DNA from: Microvirga tunisiensis
GTDB lineage: Bacteria > Pseudomonadota > Alphaproteobacteria > Rhizobiales > Beijerinckiaceae
Assembly (NCBI RefSeq): GCF_009296175.1
Contig: NZ_VOSK01000036.1
Coordinates: forward strand, 1 to 43,322
DNA: 43,322 nt
Direction of reading: 5' to 3'
The notes under the pieces are model-generated. The model made no database searches. It saw nothing but the letters and a program-made list of their open reading frames with translations, and was not told the DNA's origin. The translations under genes were made by a program, and so were the position numbers. This document shows, piece after piece, positions 43,203-43,322 of this stretch; position 1 is the first letter of the stretch; the number at the start of each line of letters is the position of its first letter.

Positions 43203-43322
43203 TCAAGCAGTCGTCGCAACACGTATTCTGTTGACCTGCCGCAGCCACTCGTCAAGCACCTCGGCAGGGGATCTCCAGCCCAGCGTCTTTCTCGGCCTTG
43301 CATTGAGGGCGGCTGCCACGGC
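43203..43322 (-). CDS. IS30-family transposase, C-terminal 39 residues (runs off the window)
   Basis: The minus-strand frame from the window edge reads AVAAALNARPRKTLGWRSPA and ends ...VATTA with a TGA at 43205-43203. LN-RPRK-LGW-P-E is the conserved C-terminus of IS30-family transposases. Only the end of the gene is visible. It shows that the right side of the window, like the left, is bounded by mobile DNA. Confidence 0.82.
   Translation of the reverse strand, partial: AVAAALNARPRKTLGWRSPAEVLDEWLRQVNRIRVATTA

Noticed and set aside
1..43322. CRISPR array, tRNA, rRNA or classical riboswitch
   Set aside because: No regularly spaced direct repeats, no cloverleaf-like segments with tRNA consensus and no riboswitch core were recognised by eye; a covariance-model search was not possible here.

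Overview
The window reads as part of an accessory catabolic island, on a chromosome or large plasmid, of a moderately GC-rich proteobacterium. An alphaproteobacterium of the Hyphomicrobiales type is most likely, judged from the mix of IS families (IS1380, IS630, IS1182, IS3, IS481, IS66, IS30) and the expansion of tripartite tricarboxylate transporters (TTT). The taxonomy is an inference. No rRNA, tRNA or CRISPR array was seen.

Layout. (1) 1-1895: transposon debris, namely the N-terminus of an IS1380 transposase, abutting IS630 and IS1182 fragments, and a dead 1194-bp IS3-family element. (2) 1916-6700, minus strand: TTT system 1 (tctB-tctA-tctC) followed by an MmgE/PrpD-family gene. (3) 7183-13542, minus: TTT system 2 (tctC, tctB, tctA) followed by an aldehyde dehydrogenase and an SDR. 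(4) 14032-15640: a ribA fossil and an IS481-family element. (5) 15632-21481, minus: a complete Liv/HAAT-type ABC transporter (livK-H-M-G-F) with an SDR at its end. (6) 21938-26367, plus: an RbsB/RbsC/RbsA-like sugar ABC transporter and an SMP-30 lactonase, divergent from liv. (7) 26928-29915, minus: TTT system 3 (tctC-tctB-tctA), a close relative of system 1. (8) 30401-31369, minus: a LysR-type regulator. (9) 31699-39051, plus: an operon of an eroded SDR, ALDH, LeuC-like and LeuD-like hydro-lyase subunits, a GMC oxidoreductase and a second ALDH. (10) 39119-43322: IS2-group debris, a second GMC oxidoreductase (minus), an IS66 remnant, an AT-rich stretch and the end of an IS30 transposase.

How it works together. 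The most interesting signal is regulatory. A LysR-type operator, GTATAG-N7-CTATAC (which contains T-N11-A), occurs as three perfect copies and one copy with a single mismatch. They lie upstream of TTT system 1, between the liv and sugar ABC operons, upstream of TTT system 3, and upstream of the ALDH/LeuCD/GMC operon. Two of the copies sit inside a ~96-bp block present twice in inverted orientation, about 92/96 identical, which flanks the lysR gene and faces outward to both neighbouring operons. The sequence suggests that one LysR protein coordinates four or five uptake systems with an oxidation and hydration pathway.

The enzymes (GMC alcohol oxidation, two or more ALDHs, an aconitase-superfamily LeuCD-type hydro-lyase, an MmgE/PrpD enzyme, an SMP-30 lactonase, SDRs) fit oxidation of a hydroxymethyl- or polyol-type substrate to a branched di- or tricarboxylate and its rearrangement. 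The substrate cannot be read from the sequence. I do not recognise this gene combination as a named pathway.
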